Made by a program: the position numbers and the translations under genes. From an uncultured bacterium (GTDB lineage: Bacteria; Cyanobacteriota; Vampirovibrionia; Gastranaerophilales; Gastranaerophilaceae), in contig CACZCH010000001.1 in NCBI GenBank assembly GCA_902779645.1, positions 49,537-113,536 of the forward strand: a stretch of DNA of 64,000 bases, in the 5' to 3' direction. Position 1 is the first letter of the stretch, and each line of letters begins with the position of its first letter. Under the pieces are notes generated by a model, which worked only from the letters and a program-made list of their open reading frames with translations, was not told where the DNA came from and did no database searches. Below are positions 50,373 to 59,740 of the stretch, piece after piece.

Positions 50373-51694
50373 TCTTTTCTCAACCTGCTTGGGATATTAT
50401 CGTGCGAGATTAAATCATCAAGACTCTCTCTATTTACTATAATATCAGATTGTGCAGAATTTACAAGTACCATTGCAGGTTTTTCTACTCTGTTATAATT
50501 TGATGCCATGGAATAATTATATGCTCCTGTATTATAAACACAAATTATATCTCCCTGCTCAAGTTTTGGTAACTCAATTTCATTTATTAAAATATCACCG
50601 CTTTCACAGTAACGCCCTGCAATTGTAACTTTTTCGTTTTTAGGTTCGTTAGGTTTGTTGGCAACTTCAGCAACGTATTCAGCTTGGTACATACTCGGTC
50701 TGGGGTTATCAGCCATCCCTCCGTCTACTGCGACATAACGCTTTGTCACTCCATTTATATCAACTTCTTTTGAACTTCCTACCGTGTATAAAGTTACTCC
50801 GGCAGTTGATATTATACTTCTTCCCGGTTCAATATAAATAGTAGGCATTTTAACCGAATGTTTATTCATAGCTTCTGCTACGGCTTTTGCCAAATCTTTT
50901 ACGTCAGGCGGACAATCATATTCTGTATATTTGACGCCGAGCCCACCGCCTATATTCATCTCATCAAGCTCTAAGCCGAATTTTTTATTAATTCTTTCAA
51001 TCTCTTCTATTAATATTTCTACTTCGTCAGAAAAAGATTTAAGTTCAAATATTTGAGAACCTATGTGTGCGTGAACACCTTTAAGAGTCAGATTTTTGTA
51101 TTTGTTTTTGATGAGTTCAACTATTTTATCAACCTGAGTCAGGTCAAATCCGAATTTTGAATCGATTTGTCCAGTTTGTATGTATTCATGGGTGTGACAT
51201 TCAATGCCAGGAGTTAATCTTAATAGTATATCAGCATTTACCCCTTTTTCTTGGGCAATTTTATTTAAAAGTTCTGCCTCAAAGAAGTTGTCTACCGAGA
51301 ATCTTCCGACTTTAAGTTCAAGAGCAAGTTCTATTTCTTTTCTTGATTTGTTGTTACCGTTGAATAATACTTTTGACATATCAACGCCCGATTTATAGAC
51401 TGTGTATATTTCACCCTGTGAAACTGTATCAAATCCGAAACCTTCTTCATCAAGAATTCTTGTAATTGCGGAAGTGCAAAGCGCTTTTGAAGCGTACATC
51501 ATTTTTATATTGGGATAATCCTTAAATGCTTCTTTATAATCCCTGCAAATACCTCTAAGAGTCTTTTCATCAATAACATACAACGGTGTCCCGTATTTTT
51601 TTGCTAGTTCCACACTATCGCACCCGCCTATTTCAATATGACCGCTGTTATTTATTTTTATTGTTATAGGTTTTAACGATTGATTAACGCTCAT
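50369..51694 (-). CDS. lysA: diaminopimelate decarboxylase
   Basis: 441 residues, PLP-dependent, making lysine from meso-diaminopimelate. KMMYASKALCTSAITRI holds the PLP Lys. FGFDTVSQGEIYTVYKSGVD, LKGVHAHIGSQIFELKSF, MNIGGGLGVKYTEYD (PLP-phosphate glycine loop), IYIEPGRSIISTAGV and ESGDILINE with the catalytic Cys are family hallmarks. The length is normal. It is the first gene of lysA-cdaA-yitT, preceded by gaggaaaag. Its 3' end overlaps cdaA by 4 bp. Confidence 0.96.
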   Translation of the reverse strand: MSVNQSLKPITIKINNSGHIEIGGCDSVELAKKYGTPLYVIDEKTLRGICRDYKEAFKDYPNIKMMYASKALCTSAITRILDEEGFGFDTVSQGEIYTVYKSGVDMSKVLFNGNNKSRKEIELALELKVGRFSVDNFFEAELLNKIAQEKGVNADILLRLTPGIECHTHEYIQTGQIDSKFGFDLTQVDKIVELIKNKYKNLTLKGVHAHIGSQIFELKSFSDEVEILIEEIERINKKFGLELDEMNIGGGLGVKYTEYDCPPDVKDLAKAVAEAMNKHSVKMPTIYIEPGRSIISTAGVTLYTVGSSKEVDINGVTKRYVAVDGGMADNPRPSMYQAEYVAEVANKPNEPKNEKVTIAGRYCESGDILINEIELPKLEQGDIICVYNTGAYNYSMASNYNRVEKPAMVLVNSAQSDIIVNRESLDDLISHDNIPSRLRKE

Positions 51695-51835
51695 TCACTT
51701 TTCCTCTAAAACTTTGCTTTTATTTTATTTTAGCAAAAAAGCCAGATAATTGAAAATTTTTAATTCATAAGAGTTATTTACATATTTCTTAAAATTTTGA
51801 TACAATAAATTATATAGTATAGGAGAAAAGTGTTT

Positions 51836-53074
51836 ATGTCTATTGATGATACTCTTGTTATGATTCTTGCAGGCGGTGAAGGAAAGAGATTGTTTCCGCT
51901 TACTCAGGACAGAGCAAAGCCTGCTGTGCCGTTTGGCGGAAGATACCGTATAATTGATTTTGTTTTGAACAATTTTATTAACTCGGGATTCTTCAAACTT
52001 AAAGTTCTAACACAGTATAAATCAGATTCTTTGAATAAACACATCTCTAAAGGGTGGCAGTTGTCACCATTTCTTAACCAATATGTTGATCTTGTACCTG
52101 CTCAAATGAGAACAGGAGGTTCCTGGTACGCAGGCACAGCTGATGCCGTTTATCAAAATATTTTCCACATTCATGATGAAAACCCTGATTATGTTTGCGT
52201 ATTTGGAGGTGACCACATTTACAAAATGGATGTGTATCAAATGCTTAAATACCACAAAGCTAAAGGTGCAGATTTAACAATCTCTGCAATTCCGATTCCG
52301 ATTGAAGAAGCTCACGAGTTCGGAATTATTGAAGTTGATGAAAATTGGAAACTTACAGGTTTCGTTGAAAAACCTCAAACTCCGCCAAAAGCTATGCCGA
52401 ACAACCCTAAAATGTGTTTGGCTTCAATGGGAAACTATATTTTTACAAAAGATATTTTGATTAATGCGCTTGAAGAAGATGCAAAAATTGAAACCTCAAA
52501 CCACGACTTTGGTAAAAACGTTATCCCAATGCTTTTAAAACAAGGAAAAGAAGTTTTTATATATAACTTTAATGAAAACTACTTCCCCGGAATGACCGAA
52601 AAAGAAAAAGGGTACTGGAGAGACGTAGGATGTATTGATGCATACTGGCAGGCTAATATGGACTTATTGGATTATCAGCCTGAACTGAATTTGTACTCAA
52701 AAGAATGGCCTCTGAGAACTTTCAACTATAACTATCCTCCTGCAAAATTTGTTTGGGAAGAAGGAGACCGTGTCGGTATGGCTACAAACTCAATGGTTTC
52801 GGAAGGATGTATAGTATCAGGAGGTACTATCTCAAGATGTGTACTATCTCCTGAAGTCAGAATAAACAGTTTTTCTTCTGTTTCAGACAGCATTTTGATG
52901 GAAAATGTTAATGTAGGCAGATATTCTATAATCAGAAAAGCAATTATAGACAAAAACGTCGATATTCCGCCGAACACAAAAATAGGTGTTAATAAAGAAG
53001 AAGATATCGCAAGAGGATTCTATGTCTCAGAAGGCGGAGTAACTGTTGTACCGAAAAATGCTCATCTGGGGTAA
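51836..53074 (+). CDS. glgC: glucose-1-phosphate adenylyltransferase
   Basis: 412 residues. GlgC makes ADP-glucose for glycogen. The N-terminal ILAGGEGKRLFPLTQDRAKP with AVPFGGRYRIIDFVLNN is the signature. VFGGDHIYKMDVYQML carries the catalytic Asp, and GFVEKPQTPPKAMP binds glucose-1-P. The C-terminal left-handed beta-helix contains CIVSGGTISRCVLSPEVRIN and VNVGRYSIIRKAIIDKNVDI. A GTG at 51830 is in frame, but ATG 51836 has better spacing from aggag. Upstream is an extended -10 (TGATACAAT, 51798-51806). No other glycogen genes are nearby, so storage genes are dispersed. Confidence 0.95.
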   Translation: MSIDDTLVMILAGGEGKRLFPLTQDRAKPAVPFGGRYRIIDFVLNNFINSGFFKLKVLTQYKSDSLNKHISKGWQLSPFLNQYVDLVPAQMRTGGSWYAGTADAVYQNIFHIHDENPDYVCVFGGDHIYKMDVYQMLKYHKAKGADLTISAIPIPIEEAHEFGIIEVDENWKLTGFVEKPQTPPKAMPNNPKMCLASMGNYIFTKDILINALEEDAKIETSNHDFGKNVIPMLLKQGKEVFIYNFNENYFPGMTEKEKGYWRDVGCIDAYWQANMDLLDYQPELNLYSKEWPLRTFNYNYPPAKFVWEEGDRVGMATNSMVSEGCIVSGGTISRCVLSPEVRINSFSSVSDSILMENVNVGRYSIIRKAIIDKNVDIPPNTKIGVNKEEDIARGFYVSEGGVTVVPKNAHLG

Positions 53075-53108
53075 ATATATAAGGTTTACCAAGCTGGTGT
53101 CATTTCTG

Positions 53109-53252
53109 CTATGATTTTTTATTGTTTATATTATCGTCTTCAATCCATATAATTGTTACAGGCTGTTTTACAACTTCAAAAGGGTTTGAAGTATATTTTT
53201 CGTATTGCTTGATTTTATGATTTAATAATTTAAAAAACGAATAGATTTTCAT
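53109..53252 (-). CDS. possible small basic protein (47 aa, doubtful)
   Basis: An uninterrupted frame of 47 codons in a 284-bp gap. It encodes MKIYSFFKLLNHKIKQYEKY followed by TSNPFEVVKQPVTIIWIEDD and NINNKKS. Residue composition looks protein-like (aromatic and basic start, acidic middle) but there is no ribosome site, the -10-like TATAGT is too close to the ATG, and no homologue is recognised. The rest of the gap is AT-rich, with a short hairpin at 53319-53337 (gctaaact/aagtttagc). Confidence 0.3.
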   Translation of the reverse strand: MKIYSFFKLLNHKIKQYEKYTSNPFEVVKQPVTIIWIEDDNINNKKS

Positions 53253-53343
53253 AACTATATGGTTACATTAAACTTTTCAAGATAAATTACCGAAAAGCAG
53301 TGAGTTAATAAAAAGAGAGCTAAACTAAAAGTTTAGCCGATTG

Positions 53344-53352
53344 TGCTAAAAT
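53344..53352 (+). promoter_or_regulatory. extended -10 promoter for the DMT transporter gene, leaderless geometry
   Basis: TGcTAAAAT (53344-53352), 6 nt, then ATG 53359. No Shine-Dalgarno sequence. Confidence 0.5.
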
Positions 53353-53358
53353 TAAACT

Positions 53359-54183
53359 ATGTTTTATATATTGTCAGGAGTTATAACAAGAATAGTTTCA
53401 AATTCTTATTTGAACGTATTTCAAAAGACATTGACTCAAGAAGGAAACAGACCTTCTGTTGTTAATTTTTATACATATTTAGGATTAACAATTCTAAGTT
53501 TATTTTTTGTTTTTAGCATAAATATCCAAAATACAAACACACTATTAGTTAATTTTATACTTATGGGAATCCTGGGAGCGTTAGGGAATTACTATATTAT
53601 AAAAGCTCTTTCTCTGGGCGAGCTTTCTACGCTTGCACCTATAAATTCTTATAAACCCTTAGTTGCAATTTTGGTCTCTTTTTTTTATCTTAAAGAGATT
53701 CCGTCGCTCAGTGCAATATTCGGCATAGTTTTAATTATACTTGGAACTTACATTCTATATAACAAGGGAGAATATAATTCAAAAGCTGTATTTTATAGAG
53801 TCCTGGCTCTTATTTTTTCAGGAACTGAAGCTGTATTTATAAAAAAAATAATACTGCTTACTGATATTCCGACATCCTTTGTTCTTTGGGCATTATCCGG
53901 TCTGATTTTCTCAGTATTTTTTACACTTGGAGATAAAAATTGTTTTAAACTTCCGCAAATAAAACCTTTGATAATGTTAATTTTGTCCGTAGGGATAATG
54001 CAGTATTCAACAAATTTTGTATTTTCAAAAATCAATGTTTCTTATGCACTTGCACTATTTCAGTTATCAACTTTGTTAAGTGTAATACTCGGTGCAAAGA
54101 TTTTTCATGAAACAGGACTGAAACGGAAAGTAATAGCATCTTTAATAATGATATTCGGTGCCATTGTTATAATTGTAAGTTAA
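53359..54183 (+). CDS. EamA/DMT-family transporter
   Basis: 274 residues, ten predicted hydrophobic helices in two repeats, the architecture of drug/metabolite transporters. ALGNYYIIKALSLGELSTLA with APINSYKPLVAILVSFFYLK, EIPSLSAIFGIVLIILGTYI and, in the second half, YALALFQLSTLLSVILGAKI followed by FHETGLKRKVIASLIMIFGA are the two EamA signatures. Substrate unknown; such proteins often export amino acids or other small metabolites. The gene stands alone with a leaderless-type promoter and converges on ylqF. Confidence 0.85.
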   Translation: MFYILSGVITRIVSNSYLNVFQKTLTQEGNRPSVVNFYTYLGLTILSLFFVFSINIQNTNTLLVNFILMGILGALGNYYIIKALSLGELSTLAPINSYKPLVAILVSFFYLKEIPSLSAIFGIVLIILGTYILYNKGEYNSKAVFYRVLALIFSGTEAVFIKKIILLTDIPTSFVLWALSGLIFSVFFTLGDKNCFKLPQIKPLIMLILSVGIMQYSTNFVFSKINVSYALALFQLSTLLSVILGAKIFHETGLKRKVIASLIMIFGAIVIIVS

Positions 54184-54251
54184 CTAAATCCAGCTTTGAA
54201 ATTATTACTCATGTGCAAAGGTTTACGAATCGTCCTTTTTTAGCTAACTAT

Positions 54252-55106
54252 TTATTTTTCTGGCAATTCGTCAAGTATAATTTTCCCAAGCCTGCCTTCT
54301 CTAAAATCTTTAAGAACATAGATTGCAGTTCTTTCCGTATCGGGGTTATCTCCTCTTATAATCCAATTTCTGTTGGTTGCGATTGATTCAAGAGTTAAAT
54401 CATCTGTCTTATAATACTCTTTCGCAAAGCCGGCATGAGGTGTTTCAAGAAGCATCATAAGAAGAGCTTTCGCAACAGGTTCGGGTGAATAAGCATTTTC
54501 GGAAACGGAACTTACAAAAGCCAGTTTTGTTGCTTGTAATTGGTCATCTTGTCGGGTAGGTATTATCCCCGGAGTATCCAATAATTCTAATTTCGGATTA
54601 ATTCTAACCCACTGTTGTTGACGTGTTACACCTGCTTTTGCGCCAATTTTTGTTTTTGAAGAACGCGTAAGCTTATTTATAACACTTGATTTTCCTACAT
54701 TTGGCATACCTACAACCATAGCTCTTGCAGGTCGTCTTAATAACCCTTTTGCCATAAGTGCCTGAATTTTCGGTTCTGAAAGTTCAACAGCAGTTTTTAC
54801 AACAGCATTTAAATCATTGTTGCCTTTAGCTTCAGTAACAATGACCGGACAATTTGTATTTTCTTTTAGATATTCACACCATTTAGCAAGCTCGCCTTTA
54901 TCGACAAGGTCAGCTTTATTCAACAAAAGAAGCCTTGGTTTATCTCCCAAAAGCTTCTCTATGTTAGTATAACTGCTTGATAAAGGTATTCTTGCATCTC
55001 GTACCTCTATAATCACATCAACAAGGTTTAATTTTTCCTTAAGCTGACGTTCGGCCTTTGCTATGTGACCGGGGTACCAGTGAATATGCAGCTTATCTTT
55101 TTTCAA
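54252..55106 (-). CDS. ylqF: ribosome-biogenesis GTPase YlqF/RbgA
   Basis: 284 residues. This is a circularly permuted GTPase needed for late 50S assembly. [20 protein letters not shown] opens the protein. [11 protein letters not shown] (G4) precedes [16 protein letters not shown] (G1), and LLDTPGIIP (G3) follows, the diagnostic permuted order. The C-terminal helical region, with [16 protein letters not shown], binds rRNA. Its start overlaps the end of rplS by 14 bp, an arrangement common to rplS-ylqF operons. Confidence 0.95.
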   Translation of the reverse strand: MKKDKLHIHWYPGHIAKAERQLKEKLNLVDVIIEVRDARIPLSSSYTNIEKLLGDKPRLLLLNKADLVDKGELAKWCEYLKENTNCPVIVTEAKGNNDLNAVVKTAVELSEPKIQALMAKGLLRRPARAMVVGMPNVGKSSVINKLTRSSKTKIGAKAGVTRQQQWVRINPKLELLDTPGIIPTRQDDQLQATKLAFVSSVSENAYSPEPVAKALLMMLLETPHAGFAKEYYKTDDLTLESIATNRNWIIRGDNPDTERTAIYVLKDFREGRLGKIILDELPEK

Positions 55107-55446
55107 TTTTTTCCTTAATTCTTGTAGCTTTACCAGAGCGTTCTCTCAAGTAGTATAATTTAGCACGGTTAACGTCACCTTTTCTTTGAACGGTGATTTT
55201 GTCAATACGTGGAGAGTATACTAAGAAAACACGTTCAACGCCAACGCCTTGAAAAACTTTTCTAACTGTAATTGTTTTGTTAATACCTGAACCGTGTTGA
55301 GCGATAACAGTACCTTCATAAGCTTGAAGTCTTTCTTTGTTACCTTCTACAATTTTTACAGAAACTCTAACTGTGTCACCAGTATTAATTTCAGGTAACT
55401 CACGAGTTGTGTATTCAGATTCTAAATTTTTAATAATCGGATTCAT
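55093..55446 (-). CDS. rplS: 50S ribosomal protein L19
   Basis: 117 residues. [60 protein letters not shown] and [20 protein letters not shown] are the L19 sequence features. It lies at the 30S-50S interface. It is followed by ylqF with an overlap. The ribosome site aaaggaat precedes the ATG. The upstream 190 bp are AT-rich and hold a TTGTAACAA element at 55555-55563 facing the next, divergent gene. Confidence 0.97.
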   Translation of the reverse strand: MNPIIKNLESEYTTRELPEINTGDTVRVSVKIVEGNKERLQAYEGTVIAQHGSGINKTITVRKVFQGVGVERVFLVYSPRIDKITVQRKGDVNRAKLYYLRERSGKATRIKEKIEKR

Positions 55447-55638
55447 TTTGCTATTCCTTTATATTTTGACTACTGTACATATAAAATAATCATAAATAAA
55501 ACAGGTTTGAATGTAAAGGGGTAGGGGGAAATATTTATATAGAAATGTATATTTTTGTAACAATTTACAAGAAATTAGTCAATTTCTAAGCTTGACAGTG
55601 TTTAATATTAACAGCCGAAGTGTAGGAAGGTTTTTCTC

Positions 55639-57225
55639 TTGAACGCAGTAAACAATGTAAATAATATAAATAGCAATATAACTTTCAAAAGCTGGAAAGA
55701 CAGTTTAGCCAAAGGGATTACGGGGATGACAAAATCCGAAGCCTTAGCACCTGTAATAGCTTTGGAAGGTTGTGTTGTGACCGGAAGAACTTATCAGGCT
55801 TATAAGAGAGGAAAATGGGACGAAGCAAGAGAAAGATTTATAGAAGAGATTATGGGTTCTATAACGTGGCTTGGTGGAGTATTTTCCTTGAATTGGCTGG
55901 GAGATAAGCTCGTAGCAAAAATTTTAAAGTCAAACGGTAAAAACTTTGATGTAGGAACTGATAAAATTTTAAGAACTCCATTTGACAATTTTATGAAGAA
56001 AGTTGCACCTCAGAAATTTACTCCTACTCAAGTTGCTTGGATAAAGAGTGCAAAAGTATTAACAAGTATAGCTCTAGCAAACTTGTTTATCGGTTTTGTT
56101 GTACCTAAAGTAAATCAAGGGCTTACTAAAAAGCTGAGACACGAACGTAAAATTGAACAGAAACAGCAGAAACTGTTTGCGCCAAATACTGATTCAAAAA
56201 CAAACGATGTTGCTTTTAAAGGTGCAATGAATCTTGTTAACGGGTTTACTAACATAATAGAAAATACTAATACCGGTAAGTTGTTATCAAGTGATGCCGG
56301 TATCGTTGCAGGAAGAACTTATAATGCAAGAAAACCGGAAGAAAGAAGAGAAATTGCAATTCGTGATGTTGGTTCGATTTACTTCTATATGTGGGCTAGC
56401 GGACATGTCGGTAATCTTTTAAATCTTGTAGAAAGCGGAAAATTGACAAGACTAAATCCGAATACTGCAAAAATTTTAGATAAACATCTTCAGGATTTTC
56501 TGGGCGAAAACGGAATGACTGTTGAAGAATTCAGAAATGCTGTTCTGGGTAAACCTGATGCTGTAAAACTGCCGGAAGGATTAAAATTTGAAACAGAAGA
56601 ATTAAGTGCAATCAGCAAATTAACGAATAAAAAACCGCTTGAAGTTATTAAATTAAGTGAATTGGAAAAAATAAAAGATATACCTGCCGATGTTCTTGAA
56701 AGAGCAAGAAGTATGGCAGAACTTCAACCGGAAAGACTCGGTGAAAAAATATTAACAAAACAACAATTATTAGATGCATATAATAAGGCTGAAATTAATA
56801 ATACAAAACTCCTTCATAATGCCTTTTCCGAATTTACCGGCGGAGAAGGAAAGAAAATCGGTGAGAATGCAAAGGGAAAACCGATTCGCTCAGAATATGA
56901 ATTTACAGGCGGAAAATATAATGACGAATACAGATTTGTATCTAATAAAAAATTGTATAATTTAAAAGCTCAAATGGAGCAATACGTCGATACAATTTGT
57001 AAAGAAGCAAAAGACGGCAAAATTGATAAAAAACTGCTGGATAAAGTCAGAAATAAAAACATATTGTACAGCGGATTAAACTTTGTTGCAGGCTTTGGTG
57101 TATCAGCTCTGTTCTTATCAACTTTAATACCTAAGTTCCAATATTATGTAACAAGAAAAACAACCGGCGTAGATGCATTCCCCGGAACTTATGATTATGA
57201 AAAGCATAAAGAAGAAGATGATTAA
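55639..57225 (+). CDS. FKG-signature multi-pass membrane protein (unknown function), paralogue 3
   Basis: 528 residues. Starts with TTG (MNAVNNVNNINSNITFKSWK), preceded by aggaagg at 8-nt spacing. The tail ends in ITFKS, the same signature as in the other family members. Hydrophobic segments lie at about 72-95 (SITWLGGVFSLNWLG), 140-160 (VLTSIALANLFIGFVVPKVN) and 480-497 (SGLNFVAGFGVSALFLSTLI). A second signature, DVAFKGAMNLVNGF, sits at about 192, after a basic QNL-type linker. YYVTRKTTGVDAFPGTYDYE at the C-terminus is the 'RxTGxDxF' element shared with the 4327 protein. A TTGTAACAA motif lies 84 nt upstream. Function unknown. Confidence 0.6.
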   Translation: MNAVNNVNNINSNITFKSWKDSLAKGITGMTKSEALAPVIALEGCVVTGRTYQAYKRGKWDEARERFIEEIMGSITWLGGVFSLNWLGDKLVAKILKSNGKNFDVGTDKILRTPFDNFMKKVAPQKFTPTQVAWIKSAKVLTSIALANLFIGFVVPKVNQGLTKKLRHERKIEQKQQKLFAPNTDSKTNDVAFKGAMNLVNGFTNIIENTNTGKLLSSDAGIVAGRTYNARKPEERREIAIRDVGSIYFYMWASGHVGNLLNLVESGKLTRLNPNTAKILDKHLQDFLGENGMTVEEFRNAVLGKPDAVKLPEGLKFETEELSAISKLTNKKPLEVIKLSELEKIKDIPADVLERARSMAELQPERLGEKILTKQQLLDAYNKAEINNTKLLHNAFSEFTGGEGKKIGENAKGKPIRSEYEFTGGKYNDEYRFVSNKKLYNLKAQMEQYVDTICKEAKDGKIDKKLLDKVRNKNILYSGLNFVAGFGVSALFLSTLIPKFQYYVTRKTTGVDAFPGTYDYEKHKEEDD

Positions 57226-57320
57226 TAAATGCTTCATGCTTAATTTGTTACAATCTTGATTATTTATCTTATGTGTAATAAAATTGGACAGAGAGTGAGA
57301 CTTTAAGGATATAAGAAGAG

Positions 57321-57893
57321 ATGAAAAAAGCATTATTAATAGTGTCTATTTTATTTGTGGCAGTTATTTCTACTGCTTGTATAAATAATATTGCAGTACA
57401 AGAGTTAAATAATAAAGCATCGGAATATATGCAAAAAGGTGATTATGAATCAGCCATGAACCGTTTGCAAGCAAGCTTGGATTTGGATAATACAATGTAT
57501 GAGACATATTATAATCTTGGTGTCGCTGCAATAGGTGCAAATAAATATGACACAGCGATTGAAGCATTGGAAAACGGAATAAAAATAAAACCTGATTACT
57601 ATGATTTTTATTATTCTTTAGGGGTTGCTCAAATCGGTTATGCTGACGATATATATGAAAAAGCTGAAGTTGAAGAGACTGCTGATGCAGATACAGAAAA
57701 CGGACATATTAATATAAAAAGAGATGTCGCCGAAGTTAACAAATTAAGTGTGGTAGAACTTAAGAAATCTGCAATAAAGAATTTAAAAAAATATTTGGAC
57801 AATACTCCGAATGCCTCTGAAAGAGAGAATGTCGAAGAAATGATAAAACAGTCAGAGGAATTTATAGAAGAAAACAGTAAGAAAGAAGATTAG
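57321..57893 (+). CDS. TPR-containing lipoprotein
   Basis: 190 residues. The N-terminal signal ends in the lipobox VISTAC, so it is a lipoprotein with the Cys at about residue 20. Residues 30-115 hold two TPR units (QKGDYESAMNRLQASLDLD; YYNLGVAAIGANKYDTAIEA), followed by an acidic linker and a helical C-terminus (SEFIEENSKK-like). It starts a short cluster with lgt (6 bp downstream), the enzyme that adds its diacylglycerol anchor, then an alcohol dehydrogenase. Envelope-located scaffold or assembly factor by analogy. Confidence 0.8.
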   Translation: MKKALLIVSILFVAVISTACINNIAVQELNNKASEYMQKGDYESAMNRLQASLDLDNTMYETYYNLGVAAIGANKYDTAIEALENGIKIKPDYYDFYYSLGVAQIGYADDIYEKAEVEETADADTENGHINIKRDVAEVNKLSVVELKKSAIKNLKKYLDNTPNASERENVEEMIKQSEEFIEENSKKED

Positions 57894-57899
57894 AATTAA

Positions 57900-58703
57900 A
57901 TGTTTGCTTCCCCGTCACAAATCTTATGCACAGTATTTGGTGTCAATATATATTATTACGGTATTATAATGGCTATTTCAATCGCAGTTGGTACGCTTGT
58001 CTCGGATTGGATAGGGTTTAAATATTATGAGCTAAAAAAGGAAACGGTTATAGATTTAGCCCCGTATTTGATAGTATTTGGTTTAATCGGTGCTAGGCTG
58101 TACTATTGTCTTATGGATTGCGGATTTTATATGCGTTTTCCGACGGAAATATTTGCAATTCGACACGGTGGAATTTCTATTCATGGTGCAATTATAGGCG
58201 GTTTTGCCGGACTTATGATTTATGCCTTCAGGCATAAAGTGTCTATAAAAAAACTTGCAGATGTATGTTCAATAGGTCTGATTTTAGGACAGTCAATCGG
58301 AAGGTGGGGGAACTTTTTTAATTCAGAGGCATACGGATTGCCGACAGAATTACCTTGGAAACTCTATATAGCTCCACAGTATAGACATATTCCTTATCAA
58401 GATGTGTCATTTTATCATCCGGCTTTCTTATATGAAAGTATTTTTGATTTATTGATTTTTGCTATTTTAGTATTTTTAACAATCGCGAAAAAAAATAAAA
58501 AAGATGGTAATATTGCGCTAATTTATTTAATTTTATATTCAATAGTCAGAATATTTGTGGAAAGCATTCGAATAGACAGTATAAGGTATGTAATAGGAAT
58601 CCCTGTTGCAATAGTTATATCTTTCGGTATAATATGTTTAGCTTGTATATTGTTGTTTGTAAACAATAAAAATAAAAGAAAGAATTCTGAAAAAGGTGAA
58701 TAA
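57900..58703 (+). CDS. lgt: prolipoprotein diacylglyceryl transferase
   Basis: 267 residues, about seven membrane helices. Lgt transfers diacylglycerol from phosphatidylglycerol to the lipobox Cys. YYYGIIMAISIAVGTLVSDW begins the membrane part. RHGGISIHGAIIGGFAGLMI carries the conserved His region and GRWGNFFNSEAYGLPTELPW the Lgt signature with the essential Arg and Asn. YHPAFLYESIFDL is the final signature. The start lies 6 bp after the lipoprotein gene, so expression is shared with a likely substrate. Followed by the dehydrogenase at 5 bp. Confidence 0.95.
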   Translation: MFASPSQILCTVFGVNIYYYGIIMAISIAVGTLVSDWIGFKYYELKKETVIDLAPYLIVFGLIGARLYYCLMDCGFYMRFPTEIFAIRHGGISIHGAIIGGFAGLMIYAFRHKVSIKKLADVCSIGLILGQSIGRWGNFFNSEAYGLPTELPWKLYIAPQYRHIPYQDVSFYHPAFLYESIFDLLIFAILVFLTIAKKNKKDGNIALIYLILYSIVRIFVESIRIDSIRYVIGIPVAIVISFGIICLACILLFVNNKNKRKNSEKGE

Positions 58704-58708
58704 AGATT

Positions 58709-59740
58709 ATGAAAGCAGTACTTTTTTACGGACCTCAGAATATCAAATATGAAGAAACAAGAATAAAACCGCTTGAAAAGGGCGAAATTCTTGTTAAAAT
58801 AGGAGCGGCTCTGACTTGCGGGACAGATGTAAAAACCTTCAGGCGAGGTCATCCGGTTTTGATAAAAGAGATACCCTCAGGTTTTGGACATGAATTTGCC
58901 GGTACTGTTGAAAAAGTAGCAGAAGGTGTAACTAATGTAAAAGTTGGTGACAGAGTCGTATGTGCAAATTCGGCACCGTGCGGAGAGTGTTTTTATTGTA
59001 AGCGCGGTGAATACAATCTATGCGAAAATTTAAACCTGCTTAACGGTGCGTATGCAGAATATATAGTCGTACCGGAAAGGATTGTTCAGAAGAATACAAT
59101 AATACTTCCTGATGACTTGCCTTTTTACAAAGCAGCTTTTTCTGAACCATTAGCTAATGTTGTTCATGGTGTGGAAAGAACTGACATAAAAGAAGGTGAT
59201 ACTGTTGGTGTTATAGGTATTGGGCCTATCGGGCTTATGTTTGCAAGACTTGCAAAATTAAAAGGGGCACGTGTTATAGCAGCTGGCAGAAATCCTATAA
59301 AACTGAAACTGGCAGAAGAATTCAGCCATGCTGATGAAGTTGTGGATTTAAAAAAATATCCAAATCCTGAAAAAATATTTAGAGACTTTTCAGATGAAAA
59401 AAAAGGATTGGATGTTGCCGTTGAGTGTGTGGGACTCCCTGAAATGTGGGAAAGAGTATTCTCTTGTGTTCGCCCTGGAGGTACTGTTCATTTCTTTGGC
59501 GGGTGCAAATCAGGTTCTACTGTTACATTGGATACAACAAAAATGCACTACGGTGATATTAAATTAATGAGTGTATTTCACCATACACCAAAATATTTTA
59601 GACAGGCTCTTAATCTAATTGCATCCGGTGATGTTGAGGTTGAAAAACTTATTACGGCAGAACTACCGCTTGAAAAAGTAGAATGGGCAATGGAACAACA
59701 TATAGCAGGTAATGCTATTAAATTCCTAATCAGACCGTAG
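58709..59740 (+). CDS. zinc-dependent alcohol/polyol dehydrogenase (MDR family)
   Basis: 343 residues. LTCGTDVKTFRRGHP holds the catalytic zinc Cys, GFGHEFAGTVEKVAEG the zinc His/Glu segment, and CGECFYCKRGEYNLC the four structural zinc cysteines. VGVIGIGPIGLMFARLAKLK is the NAD(P)-binding Rossmann motif. It resembles sorbitol/threonine dehydrogenases rather than ethanol ones. Substrate unknown. It sits 5 bp downstream of lgt, perhaps co-transcribed without functional relation. The next gene uses its own sigma-28 promoter. Confidence 0.88.
   Translation: MKAVLFYGPQNIKYEETRIKPLEKGEILVKIGAALTCGTDVKTFRRGHPVLIKEIPSGFGHEFAGTVEKVAEGVTNVKVGDRVVCANSAPCGECFYCKRGEYNLCENLNLLNGAYAEYIVVPERIVQKNTIILPDDLPFYKAAFSEPLANVVHGVERTDIKEGDTVGVIGIGPIGLMFARLAKLKGARVIAAGRNPIKLKLAEEFSHADEVVDLKKYPNPEKIFRDFSDEKKGLDVAVECVGLPEMWERVFSCVRPGGTVHFFGGCKSGSTVTLDTTKMHYGDIKLMSVFHHTPKYFRQALNLIASGDVEVEKLITAELPLEKVEWAMEQHIAGNAIKFLIRP

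Noticed and set aside
55592..55620. TTGACA before the 55639 gene as a sigma-70 promoter
   Set aside because: No -10-like hexamer at 16-18 nt (the sequence there reads gccgaag); left unassigned.
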